IMG/VR virus record: IMGVR_UViG_3300040801_002175
Location: 1-27,723 of that record
Length of the DNA stretch: 27,723 nt
Strand: one strand, 5' to 3'
Origin: a virus
In this document: piece after piece, positions 1-6,283 of the stretch
How the letters are laid out: every line of letters starts with the position of its first letter
How positions within the stretch are numbered: the stretch's first letter is position 1
Notes under the pieces: model-generated
Database searches by the model: none
What the model was told of the DNA's origin: nothing
What the model saw: only the letters and a program-made list of their open reading frames with translations
Program-made: the position numbers and the translations under genes

Positions 1-133
1 ACCTTTCAGCTATTAAGTTGCCGAACAGGTACAGTCGGGTTGTCTTGCCCTCCCTCTCTATCCTAGTGTTGTCGTTCTTTCCGGACCTATCAGAATAAAA
101 AGTATCCCGAGTCCACTCGTCTATCTTTCTCAT
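1..133 (-). CDS. Partial small phage protein, runs off left edge
   Basis: The ATG at 133 overlaps the stop of the upstream gene (ATGA, 4 nt). 44 codons are visible before the window ends, with no stop. The visible N-terminus is charged and hydrophilic and begins MRKIDEWTRDTFYSDRSGK; I recognise no family. The 4-nt coupled overlap and the absence of stops support it as a real gene of the same minus-strand operon. Its full length and function cannot be judged here. Confidence 0.6.
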   Translation of the reverse strand, partial: MRKIDEWTRDTFYSDRSGKNDNTRIEREGKTTRLYLFGNLIAER

Positions 134-441
134 AATTCGTTTTTATAGTTTAAGATAGCTTCTATGAAAACCTCTTCGGGCACTTCGATACCCCTGTTTC
201 CGTACCACACTTCATTCCACTCATTAAAGTAAACAAGGCCAGATGATCTTATCTCGCCTCTTCTAATGTCTCTTCTTAATACGGGTGACCCCACCATGTC
301 GCTTTTTTGCATGGCTTGTATAAATCTATCCTCGTTTGTTATTTTGGTACGAACGTTGTTTGCTGGAAAGGGCTTTAGGATTATGTCTTTTTCCTCCAGC
401 TCACTTACCCGAATTACTTTGTTTTCTCTTATGACTATCAT
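130..441 (-). CDS. Small protein, 'R-x-N-K-V-I' paralogue 1
   Basis: A 103-aa protein of unknown function. Its N-terminus (MIVIRENKVIRVSELEEKD) aligns with those of three other genes in this operon (at 1483, 1818 and 2787), and its end (EVFIEAILNYKNEL) resembles their C-terminal helix. This suggests a paralogous family with a beta-strand start and a helical tail. No catalytic motif is visible. It is followed by a 4-nt overlap with the next gene. About 47 nt of non-coding sequence separate it from the upstream 52-aa gene, so it may have its own ribosome entry site. Confidence 0.7.
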   Translation of the reverse strand: MIVIRENKVIRVSELEEKDIILKPFPANNVRTKITNEDRFIQAMQKSDMVGSPVLRRDIRRGEIRSSGLVYFNEWNEVWYGNRGIEVPEEVFIEAILNYKNEL

Positions 442-488
442 GCTATTAATAGTTTAACTGTTATTTTTAGGCCGTCGCTATCAAAGTA

Positions 489-647
489 CTAATGATTGTC
501 CGCTATTGCTTGGCAGGTTATATGCAAGCTGTACTCTGATAGTTCAGGGAGCTGGTCATGCACTATATGCACAATATCCCCATGAGGAGCTGCGAAAACC
601 CAGTTTCCTCTGCCACTAATGCTGATTAAAAATACTCCTTTATGCAT
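489..647 (-). CDS. Small hypothetical protein (52 aa)
   Basis: Read by hand. The ATG at 647 overlaps the stop of the phosphoesterase gene by 8 nt (ATGCATAA) and the frame stays open for 52 codons to a TAG. The product begins MHKGVFLISISGRGNWVFA, giving one short hydrophobic strand and no recognised domain. Its start resembles two other small operon products (MKALVFLYGGGWKD at 3310 and MDYIGIICLSGKGF at 1501), which may be a loose family. Translational coupling to the phosphoesterase is the main support. Confidence 0.5.
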   Translation of the reverse strand: MHKGVFLISISGRGNWVFAAPHGDIVHIVHDQLPELSEYSLHITCQAIADNH

Positions 648-1353
648 ATAAATCTTTTGTTAAATCGCTTTGCCAATATTCCCCACTATCCACATCGTAG
701 GCGGTGAGTCTACCTGCCCAACCTGCTCCGGTGTCTACATTCACCAGATTGAAAACGTGTATAGGCTGATCCGTACCCTCACCCATAGTGCTTGTGTGAC
801 CGATAAAAACTTTTTTGTAGGGGGCTAGCCTACCAAAGCTACGATCTCCGCTCTTATACGCTGTGAGAGCGTCATAGAATAAAGAACGGTCCCAATGGTA
901 GCGGAAGTAATCGTCCCTGCCTAAGTTATAATACCCGCCGTGAACAAATACGATGTTATCTTCGGTTATCCAATAGGGGTGTAAAGAATTAAAGAAATCC
1001 CTGTACTTTTTTTCACCCACAACAGGGAAGAGAGATTCTATTGTGGCTAAACCTCCCTGCTCTCTCCACTCCTGCCTACCAAGCCCGTAGTTAATCCACT
1101 CCCGGCACCACACATCGTGGTTTCCCTCAATACACACGGTATTGGGAAGAGACAAGATAATATCTATCACCTCCTTACTCTCAGGCCACCCATCCACATA
1201 GTCACCTATGAAGAACAGTTGGTCCTCCTTATTCACGTTTTGCAGCACTTGTTCCAAAGCTTTGGCTGCTCCGTGTATATCTCCGATAACTATACGTCTA
1301 CCACTCAAGCACGTATCCGTTTGCGGGGATAAAATGGCATTTGTATCTGTCAT
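640..1353 (-). CDS. Calcineurin-like metallophosphoesterase
   Basis: A 237-aa protein with the full metallophosphoesterase signature. GDIHG at residues 24-28 and GDYVDG at 50-55 supply Asp and His metal ligands, GNHD at 77-80 the Asn/His pair, VHGG near 137 and IGHT near 185 the remaining histidines. It most resembles the PP1/diadenosine-tetraphosphatase (ApaH/PrpE-like) branch, so it probably hydrolyses a phosphomonoester or dinucleoside polyphosphate in the cytoplasm with two metal ions; the substrate is not readable. The ATG at 1353 overlaps the upstream gene by 56 nt. A TTG just before LSGRRIVIGDIHG would cut the overlap to 11 nt and is a serious alternative start. Such phosphatases are common in phage accessory clusters. 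Confidence 0.9.
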   Translation of the reverse strand: MTDTNAILSPQTDTCLSGRRIVIGDIHGAAKALEQVLQNVNKEDQLFFIGDYVDGWPESKEVIDIILSLPNTVCIEGNHDVWCREWINYGLGRQEWREQGGLATIESLFPVVGEKKYRDFFNSLHPYWITEDNIVFVHGGYYNLGRDDYFRYHWDRSLFYDALTAYKSGDRSFGRLAPYKKVFIGHTSTMGEGTDQPIHVFNLVNVDTGAGWAGRLTAYDVDSGEYWQSDLTKDLYA

Positions 1354-1501
1354 TGTCGTAATATTTTGGGTCTATGTTTAGCAAGGAATTCCCCGCTTTC
1401 ATTTTTAGACCGTCGTTTGATTTGTAGCAGGGCATCCACTTATCTCTATACTCTTCTAGAAAACCCTTACCTGACAGGCAGATTATTCCGATGTAATCCA
1501 T
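1298..1501 (-). CDS. Small hypothetical protein (67 aa)
   Basis: A 67-aa product beginning MDYIGIICLSGKGFLEEYRD, of unrecognised function. It starts 19 nt inside the upstream gene and ends inside the annotated start of the phosphoesterase. No membrane segment is clear and no motif is visible beyond a hydrophobic N-terminal strand. It is called because it keeps the dense overlapping arrangement of the operon. Confidence 0.55.
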   Translation of the reverse strand: MDYIGIICLSGKGFLEEYRDKWMPCYKSNDGLKMKAGNSLLNIDPKYYDNDRYKCHFIPANGYVLEW

Positions 1502-1824
1502 GAGAATATTTGTTCTTTTGTTGCCTTAAAAATGATATAATTATTTGTGACGGAGGTTTCCCAACGAAATCCACGACCGTGTTCCGCATACATAATGTAA
1601 TTGCCTGAACATTTCAGGGCAGTTATGGGTTCTCCAAGTTCCTTTAGCTTTTCTAAATCCCCTATATAATCGTCTGTCCTAAATCCAATCCCGTCTTTAT
1701 GGGAAGGGAAAAGAACTTCAGCTACCCCACTCCAAGGCTTTTGGTTGACGATATACCTATCAGTTTCTGATATGTACTTGGAGGAGGTCACGACAATTAC
1801 CTCCCCATTTTTCTTTACTACCAC
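1483..1824 (-). CDS. Small protein, 'K-x-N-x-x-V-I' paralogue 2
   Basis: A 113-aa protein from a GTG start at 1824 that overlaps the upstream stop by 7 nt; an ATT a few codons upstream cannot be excluded. The N-terminus (IVVVKKNGEVIVVTS, reading two codons further upstream) and the end (TKEQIFSWITSE) match the paralogues at 130, 1818 and 2787, where the end is for example TKEVFKSWTT. The middle is divergent. Function unknown. Confidence 0.65.
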   Translation of the reverse strand: MVVKKNGEVIVVTSSKYISETDRYIVNQKPWSGVAEVLFPSHKDGIGFRTDDYIGDLEKLKELGEPITALKCSGNYIMYAEHGRGFRWETSVTNNYIIFKATKEQIFSWITSE

Positions 1825-2150
1825 AATGATTTATTTGTATTGTCTGATTTAATTTTTTGAGCAAGCGCCCTCATGTATGACAAAAAAGTCTCCCCATCTA
1901 CCATTGGTTTTTGCTCAGTACTACATAGTATACGCCCCGAAATGGCCAAGAAAGGGTACCCTCCATCGTCGGTCCCATCCCGAGTACCCCTCATTACAAG
2001 TATACTTACTGAGTCTGCTATCTTAATAGCCTCCTCTCTAACGGACATATCGGTATGTACGCGTATTTTCCGTTGGACCGCCAAAACTTTATCTCCAGAT
2101 ATAAGCTCTCTGCTCTGGATGACTTTATTGTTTCTTATGACTGTTAACAT
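1818..2150 (-). CDS. Small protein, 'R-x-N-K-V-I' paralogue 3
   Basis: A 110-aa protein starting MLTVIRNNKVIQSRELISGD, clearly alignable with the starts of the genes at 130 and 2787. The DNA across its start codon (ACATACGCATG, preceded by TTTATAGAAA) is repeated almost exactly at the start of the next upstream gene. That suggests junction duplication or a shared translation signal. No catalytic motif. It overlaps the upstream gene by 7 nt and the downstream one by 7 nt. Confidence 0.7.
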   Translation of the reverse strand: MLTVIRNNKVIQSRELISGDKVLAVQRKIRVHTDMSVREEAIKIADSVSILVMRGTRDGTDDGGYPFLAISGRILCSTEQKPMVDGETFLSYMRALAQKIKSDNTNKSLW

Positions 2151-2524
2151 GCGTATGTATTTTCTATAAAAGCATCATCGTCACGCCCCAAGTATTCAAA
2201 GTCCACGGCTTCCGAATAGTACCCGTTACTTTCTCCTAACCAACGGATGTCTACATACCCCCTAACTGTGGCAAACTTATAGAACGTCCAAGTCCTTGAG
2301 GTATAGTCTTCATACTCACTATTCGTAGTCTCCTCAGCTTTCATTATAGGTGTCCCTATCAAATCAGAAAGTTCCCCTACAATATCCTCTATATAAACGT
2401 ACTCGCAGCACTCCTGCTGGTGATACATTTTGTATCTATCACCGTTGGAGCAGGTGAATATCAATGTCTCATCGGTTCTTTCGATATGAGTTATTGTCTT
2501 GCCTATTAATACGGATATATTCAT
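2144..2524 (-). CDS. Conserved phage protein, DUF7448-like
   Basis: A 126-aa protein. It has a pattern I associate with the conserved phage domain DUF7448: IGKTITHIER at the start, then CSNGDRYKMYHQQECCEYV, IEDIVGELSDLIGTPIMKAEE, and WTFYKFATVRGYVDIRWLG followed by ESNGYYSEAVDFE. The Cys-Cys pair and the Gly/Tyr-rich C-terminal strands are typical of that group; its biochemical role is not known. The family name is from memory and unverified. It overlaps neighbours by 4 and 7 nt. Its last codons (IENTYAC) nearly repeat those of the upstream gene (IETTYA). Confidence 0.75.
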   Translation of the reverse strand: MNISVLIGKTITHIERTDETLIFTCSNGDRYKMYHQQECCEYVYIEDIVGELSDLIGTPIMKAEETTNSEYEDYTSRTWTFYKFATVRGYVDIRWLGESNGYYSEAVDFEYLGRDDDAFIENTYAC

Positions 2525-2763
2525 GCGTATGTGGTTTCTATAAAGTGATCTTCCTTATTTTCCTCTCCAATACTTTCACGTATCTCCTGAGCATCGTTCC
2601 AGCCTAGGAGGTTTCCATGACAGTCCGTTAGGCTGACCTCCAAAGCTTCCATGACCTCATCGTCATAGTATTCAGCGCCAGCACACCAACCGCTATCTTC
2701 AAACTCCTCAATAGCGTCTGCTAACTCTTCCGGGTCGTCGTAGTACACGCGGTACTCCCGCAT
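2521..2763 (-). CDS. Acidic small protein with strong SD
   Basis: An 80-aa acidic protein beginning MREYRVYYDDPEELADAIEE, unknown function. I chose the ATG at 2763 because AGGAGG lies 8 nt upstream, one of the few good Shine-Dalgarno sites in the window. The frame stays open to an ATG at 2799, which would add 12 residues (MDYIIIKEEVVV) translated from that same SD sequence. Its C-terminus DHFIETTYA is shared with the downstream gene through a repeated junction sequence. Confidence 0.65.
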   Translation of the reverse strand: MREYRVYYDDPEELADAIEEFEDSGWCAGAEYYDDEVMEALEVSLTDCHGNLLGWNDAQEIRESIGEENKEDHFIETTYA

Positions 2764-2786
2764 AACCACAACCTCCTCTTTTATTA

Positions 2787-3119
2787 TTATGTAGTCCATG
2801 ATTTGAATACTTCTTTTGTGGTTTTTAGTCCGGTTTTTTTCAGTTGGGGGTGTGCTAAACAGGGACCGTCAGGCCCCCAAGCAGCAACACACTCAGATAC
2901 GGGGAGTCGGGAGTGTTCCGTACCCCCTCTTTTAAATACTACCGTATCCTCACCCCCTAGAAGGGAGATAAGTTCATCATCAAGCTCACACCAAACCCCC
3001 CTCACAGGCTTACCTTGAATTAGCAAGCAATCTCTAGCAGGGATGCTGTCGTTAATGAGACCGTCGAAATCAGTGAAACTGACGACCTGAATTACTTTGT
3101 TTTTTCTAAGTGCTATCAT
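2787..3119 (-). CDS. Small protein, 'R-x-N-K-V-I' paralogue 4
   Basis: A 110-aa protein from the ATG at 3119 (MIALRKNKVIQVVSFTDFD). That ATG forms an ATGA overlap with the stop of the preceding gene; the open frame extends further upstream but only inside that gene. N-terminus and C-terminus (TTKEVFKSWTT) match the paralogues at 130, 1483 and 1818. It is the family member closest to the ubiquitin-like conjugation genes. Function unknown. Confidence 0.7.
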   Translation of the reverse strand: MIALRKNKVIQVVSFTDFDGLINDSIPARDCLLIQGKPVRGVWCELDDELISLLGGEDTVVFKRGGTEHSRLPVSECVAAWGPDGPCLAHPQLKKTGLKTTKEVFKSWTT

Positions 3120-3310
3120 TGTAAAAATATTATATGTCCTCCCCATCGACCTTCGGTTATGTACTTGTCGCCGTGCTTTTTGGGCAAGCACCACCCCCCA
3201 TCATCTGGGATCAGCTCAGTTAAGAACCATGAATTGTTAGGGGGCAGCGGACAGTCAAAAACCCGTGAATCTTTCCAGCCGCCCCCATACAAAAATACTA
3301 ATGCTTTCAT
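3116..3310 (-). CDS. Small hypothetical protein (64 aa) after JAMM gene
   Basis: A 64-aa protein starting MKALVFLYGGGWKDSRVFD at an ATG that overlaps the JAMM isopeptidase stop (ATGA). It has a hydrophobic N-terminal strand, then a Pro/Trp/Gly-rich body ending GRWGGHIIFLQ. No family is recognised. Tight coupling to the JAMM gene makes it the first candidate for an accessory partner of the ubiquitin-like system, but nothing in the sequence proves this. Confidence 0.6.
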   Translation of the reverse strand: MKALVFLYGGGWKDSRVFDCPLPPNNSWFLTELIPDDGGWCLPKKHGDKYITEGRWGGHIIFLQ

Positions 3311-4041
3311 TTCCAAATTGCGTTGCAATAGTTGCACCAGCCCTCCTTAGTCAGCTCCCTTTTCTTACCTTGAGCTTCGCAACCCGGGCAGAGGTCGTTG
3401 TCATCCTCTAAGCTGTCCCAATATGCCTTGGAGAAGTCTTTGCCGTAGCTCTTGCCGTAGCTCTTGCCGTAGCTCTTGCCGTAGCTCTTGCCTGCATAGC
3501 TTGTGTACACTTTCTTAGTCACGTTCTCATCCAGCATATCAAAGAACTCATCGGGCAAATCGGGCGTCTCAATCTCAAAGGGGATGTTAAGATACTTCAG
3601 CCCGGTATCGGGTAGCCAAACATCTACTTTCATCACTCCCTTTTTGTTGGAGATAACCCGGAAGAAAAACCCGTCATCGTTCTGCGCGTGGATGTGGCTG
3701 TCCCACATGGTATCGTCCTGAGCGCTCGGCTCGACTCCCATATTAACATGAGAATGCCAATGTAGGCGCAGGTCCTGAGCCTCCTCACCCAACTCAGCGT
3801 ACAAATCCAGTGTACCTTCAGGGGAGATTTCGGTAGTCGTAGAATGTACCTCCTGTTTAGGGAAGTACATATCCTTGAGCAGAAATTCCCTATTACTCAG
3901 GCGTTCGACCGTACCAAAAGCCCCTACCTCTGTGTCGAAGTAGTCAGTAGCGGCGGTGATCTTGCGCAAGGCTAACGGGGTGATAATTAATTTGGGGGTG
4001 AAGGTCATCACTAGCTTCACCGTTTCACTTGTTCTCCTCAT
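3307..4041 (-). CDS. JAMM/JAB isopeptidase with C-terminal zinc ribbon
   Basis: A 244-aa protein with a complete JAMM zinc-metalloprotease motif: Glu38 (TEVGAFG), then His96-Ser97-His98, seven residues, Ser106, two residues, Asp109. This family removes or matures ubiquitin-like proteins (Rpn11, Csn5, bacterial BilC and Cap3), so the expected role is Ubl processing or deconjugation in the cytoplasm. After the catalytic domain comes a low-complexity linker of four SYGK repeats (residues 186-201), encoded by four perfect 12-bp repeats. It is followed by a zinc-ribbon-like module with CxxC at 218/221 and 236/239. The ATG overlaps the E2-like gene stop by 4 nt, arguing for co-translation. The zinc ribbon may be a substrate or E2 adaptor (inference). 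Confidence 0.92.
   Translation of the reverse strand: MRRTSETVKLVMTFTPKLIITPLALRKITAATDYFDTEVGAFGTVERLSNREFLLKDMYFPKQEVHSTTTEISPEGTLDLYAELGEEAQDLRLHWHSHVNMGVEPSAQDDTMWDSHIHAQNDDGFFFRVISNKKGVMKVDVWLPDTGLKYLNIPFEIETPDLPDEFFDMLDENVTKKVYTSYAGKSYGKSYGKSYGKSYGKDFSKAYWDSLEDDNDLCPGCEAQGKKRELTKEGWCNYCNAIWK
3443..3490 (-). repeat. Four perfect 12-bp tandem repeats (SYGK linker)
   Basis: The 12-bp unit CCGTAGCTCTTG (plus-strand reading) occurs four times without mismatch. It encodes SYGK x 4 in the linker of the JAMM protein. Being in-frame and perfect, the array is likely to change copy number without breaking the gene. Confidence 0.95.
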
Positions 4042-5201
4042 GCTTCAGGCCATCTGTCGTAAGTCGCTCCTGCCGGATCGGAGGGATTTACGGATTCGAG
4101 AAATAGGATGCAAACATCTACTGCGGTTGCCCAATCCGACATAGCGCGGGCCTCCTCAATAGCAAGTTCAAAGTCACCAAAGCAGGCTTTACCGTTGCCT
4201 TGGACGTGCGGGTGATGGTCCTCATTCCAATATCCCTCCACTCTGCGGGTGCGGTTGTTAAACCGCACATAGAGCTGGCGATCCAAAGGGATGGAGATGT
4301 CCATATCCCCGAGTAGGTATTCGTCGCCCGTGTCGGGGTTTGTGAACGTCATGTCAGGGCAGTGCGCCACGATGTTGGAACCCAAAAGGAATACTTCGGA
4401 AACCTTTGGAAAGGCCCGAATCTTGTCAAGCTGACTTTGCACCAACTCTAGCGGGTTGAGCGTGTCAAGATGTTTGGATAGCCCGCTCAGCTCAAAGACT
4501 GTTTGCTCCCGGGTTTTGACTGACTCCTGAAAAGCTCGGCGGCGGTCCTCAATTTGCTGAGCGAGCTGAGTTGCCTGAGCTTTGAGGTTATCCACCTTGT
4601 CTTTGTAGCCCCGGATAATAAACTCAGATGCTGCTTTTTGCGGGTCGATCTTGTCTTCCCGTTCTGCTATGTCCAGCACCTCGGACAAAGCGTCTACACT
4701 CGCAGTGTAGATGTGCAGACGGATGACATTGCCTTTTTTGGACACCACAGGCCAACCCTCCCGGCAATAAAAGACTTCGCCGTCTTTAGGGGGAGAAAAT
4801 TTATAGTCTCCGCTAATCCCATTGATGGAATAGGGAGGCGGGTATCCGTTCTCAATTTTGGGCATGTATACCACCGCGTCGAAGCCCTCTTCGGGTTCTT
4901 TTGTGGTGGCCAATACAAACTCGCCGAGTTCGCGCAGCTTAGAGGCTATCCCAGTTTGGGGCCAGTCCATGAAGGTAACTGGCTTGCGGGGTAGCTCTCC
5001 GGTCGGTGAGAAAATGGTGATGTTCGGCAATGAGTCGTGTTGTTGGCCGAAGCCATCCGGGTATTTATCCATGATTTCTTTAGGATAAAAATACCCAAAC
5101 AGCCCGTCAACCTCAACGGGGTTGCCATTATCGGGGGCGAACTCTTCGATCACCCCTTCCAGTTTCTCACCCGGTATGAATACCAAGTGTTCGTGTGACA
5201 T
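4038..5201 (-). CDS. E2-like conjugating enzyme with coiled-coil middle
   Basis: A 387-aa protein whose last ~75 residues carry the prokaryotic E2-like (UBC-fold) signature. HPH at 330-332 is followed by VQGNGKAC with the candidate catalytic Cys340, then FGDFELAIEE, a hydrophobic helix, and ESVNPSDPAGA near 369-379. The family transfers an activated ubiquitin-like protein from E1 to a target through a Cys thioester. Residues ~205-255 are rich in K/E/Q with an apparent coiled coil. The N-terminal ~190 residues are Pro/Gly-rich and unrecognised, and could select the target. It lies between the E1-like gene (11 nt upstream) and the JAMM gene (4-nt overlap). It is longer than a minimal E2 (~150 aa). 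No RING-type E3 gene is visible nearby. Confidence 0.85.
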   Translation of the reverse strand: MSHEHLVFIPGEKLEGVIEEFAPDNGNPVEVDGLFGYFYPKEIMDKYPDGFGQQHDSLPNITIFSPTGELPRKPVTFMDWPQTGIASKLRELGEFVLATTKEPEEGFDAVVYMPKIENGYPPPYSINGISGDYKFSPPKDGEVFYCREGWPVVSKKGNVIRLHIYTASVDALSEVLDIAEREDKIDPQKAASEFIIRGYKDKVDNLKAQATQLAQQIEDRRRAFQESVKTREQTVFELSGLSKHLDTLNPLELVQSQLDKIRAFPKVSEVFLLGSNIVAHCPDMTFTNPDTGDEYLLGDMDISIPLDRQLYVRFNNRTRRVEGYWNEDHHPHVQGNGKACFGDFELAIEEARAMSDWATAVDVCILFLESVNPSDPAGATYDRWPEA

Positions 5202-5212
5202 TAATTAATAAT

Positions 5213-5857
5213 TTATAAGTTAACAATTTGTTCCAGTCCAATCCACTTTTCGACAAAACCCTCACCGGGTTCCATCATTTCCCACACAGCAAGGCTTGCA
5301 ATGAGGCTTGCCGTTGGGCCTACGGTGGGATAGAAACCGCAGGCCGATACTACCGTGTCTTCATTGGGATACCACGCGGCCTCCCACTTTTTACATTCTG
5401 CGGGAGAGAAGGGATTGTAGGCGTAAATACGGCCCCCCTTCACGGCCAGACGGGTCTCAATTACCCGCTTTACCTTTTTGTTCATCCGCAGACACTTCTG
5501 ATGGATTTCCATACGAGTGTCCATATCGTCAACTAGTAGGAAGACGAACCCCGCAAATTCATTGCGCTGATCTTTTACCCACTCGTTGCGGGCTTTTACT
5601 TTATAGTCAGTGAGGCGTTCAATCTCCTCACTCAGGCAATGTACTTTGGGCAAGCCGATGTGGCAGTTACCATAGGCTTGGTTAGCCACGTTGTGGGCCT
5701 CTATATTGTCAGCATCCCACACAGTTATGTTAGAGATACCCAACTTAGCCACCTCAACGGCTACTTTGCTGCCCGTGGCCCCGGCCCCGATAATGTGGAC
5801 GGGGTGTTTAAAGTCGTCAGGGTTGAAGACTTCCCGGTGTTTGTGTGCGTCAATCAT
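5213..5857 (-). CDS. E1/ThiF-like Ubl-activating enzyme
   Basis: A 214-aa ThiF/MoeB/E1-fold protein. The nucleotide-binding loop GAGATGS is at 24-30, the acidic strand WDADNIEAHN at 47-56 leads into NVANQ, Lys71 sits in GLPK, and VDDMDTR lies at 109-115. Cys173 in SACGFYPTVG is the best candidate for the Ubl-thioester cysteine. The family adenylates the C-terminus of a ubiquitin-like protein using ATP. It lacks the CxxC zinc pairs of many ThiF proteins, and the usual Arg of the NxxRQ motif is Asn59. The size fits a minimal E1-like protein as found in PRTRC-type and phage operons. It heads the E1-E2-JAMM run and is separated from the Ubl gene by a structured element and ~180 nt. Confidence 0.92.
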   Translation of the reverse strand: MIDAHKHREVFNPDDFKHPVHIIGAGATGSKVAVEVAKLGISNITVWDADNIEAHNVANQAYGNCHIGLPKVHCLSEEIERLTDYKVKARNEWVKDQRNEFAGFVFLLVDDMDTRMEIHQKCLRMNKKVKRVIETRLAVKGGRIYAYNPFSPAECKKWEAAWYPNEDTVVSACGFYPTVGPTASLIASLAVWEMMEPGEGFVEKWIGLEQIVNL

Positions 5858-5993
5858 AATTTGTATATAGTTTTTTGAATTGTTTTAGTGGTATGCAAAA
5901 CCTAATGTGGTTAGAGGAAGCATTAAAGGTATTGTCAGAGTCGATGAATAGAAACGGGTATCTTTTTCTAATACTACCATAGTTTTTTTTTTG

Positions 5994-6042
5994 AAGGCAG
6001 GCGGGGGATCGAACCCCGCCCAACTCCCGTCGAGTCTGCCTT
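5994..6042 (-). ncRNA. tRNA-like three-way-junction element A
   Basis: Read on the minus strand: a 7-bp outer stem AAGGCAG/CTGCCTT, an inner hairpin ACTC-GACGG-GAGT, and a second inner hairpin GCGGGG-TTCGATC-CCCCGC with a 7-nt T-loop-like sequence. This is the shape of a tRNA acceptor, D and T arm without an anticodon arm. The first two bases of the outer stem are the last two of the Ubl stop codon. No CCA and no U-tract follow (a run of A follows instead), so it is neither a complete tRNA nor a standard terminator. Three further elements (8790, 9469, 10032) share the layout and the GACGG core. Folding is by eye. Confidence 0.6.
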
Positions 6043-6247
6043 AGTTGGCCTTGGTCTGCTCAGCTACGAGAATAACGTCACCGTCATTCACATTAGCGGA
6101 AAAATCCGTGGTTGCCACGCCGTTGATCCGCACCGTTACACCAGAGGTCGGAAACCCGGCTTGGGTGATGGCTTGGTCGATCGTGGTGTCATCGGAAATA
6201 AAGACCGTTTCGGTGCGGCCTGGCACCTTAGTGATTTGAACTTTCAT
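6041..6247 (-). CDS. Ubiquitin-like beta-grasp protein (Ubl)
   Basis: A 68-aa protein from the ATG at 6247, with a ThiS/MoaD/ubiquitin-like beta-grasp pattern. A beta hairpin (KVQITKVPGRTETVFISD) comes first, then one helix (TTIDQAITQAGF), then strands VTVRINGV and NVNDGDVILVAEQ, the last close to the 'DGDxV' ending of ThiS/MoaD and PRTRC protein C. It is the expected substrate of the neighbouring E1, E2 and JAMM enzymes. Oddly it ends TKAN, without the terminal Gly-Gly that adenylation normally uses. The open frame extends upstream, but that stretch crosses a terminator and is not protein-like. Its leader resembles that of the preceding 101-aa gene. Confidence 0.85.
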   Translation of the reverse strand: MKVQITKVPGRTETVFISDDTTIDQAITQAGFPTSGVTVRINGVATTDFSANVNDGDVILVAEQTKAN

Positions 6248-6283
6248 GCTGAAATAAAATTGGAAGGTTGAGAAAAAAGGATG

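Noticed and set aside
5885-5980. 31-codon frame between element A and the E1 gene
   Set aside because: Too short and without coupling or a leader; could be a leader peptide but nothing supports it beyond an open frame.
5994-6042. tmRNA, complete tRNA or intrinsic terminator
   Set aside because: There is no anticodon arm, no mRNA-like tag domain, no CCA end and no U-tract after the stem; only the tRNA-like shape remains.
3307-6247. Calling the cassette a PRTRC system
   Set aside because: The Ubl and ThiF-like proteins resemble PRTRC protein C and its ThiF partner, but no ParB-like, PRTRC protein A/B/E/F gene is visible, and an E2-like enzyme is present.
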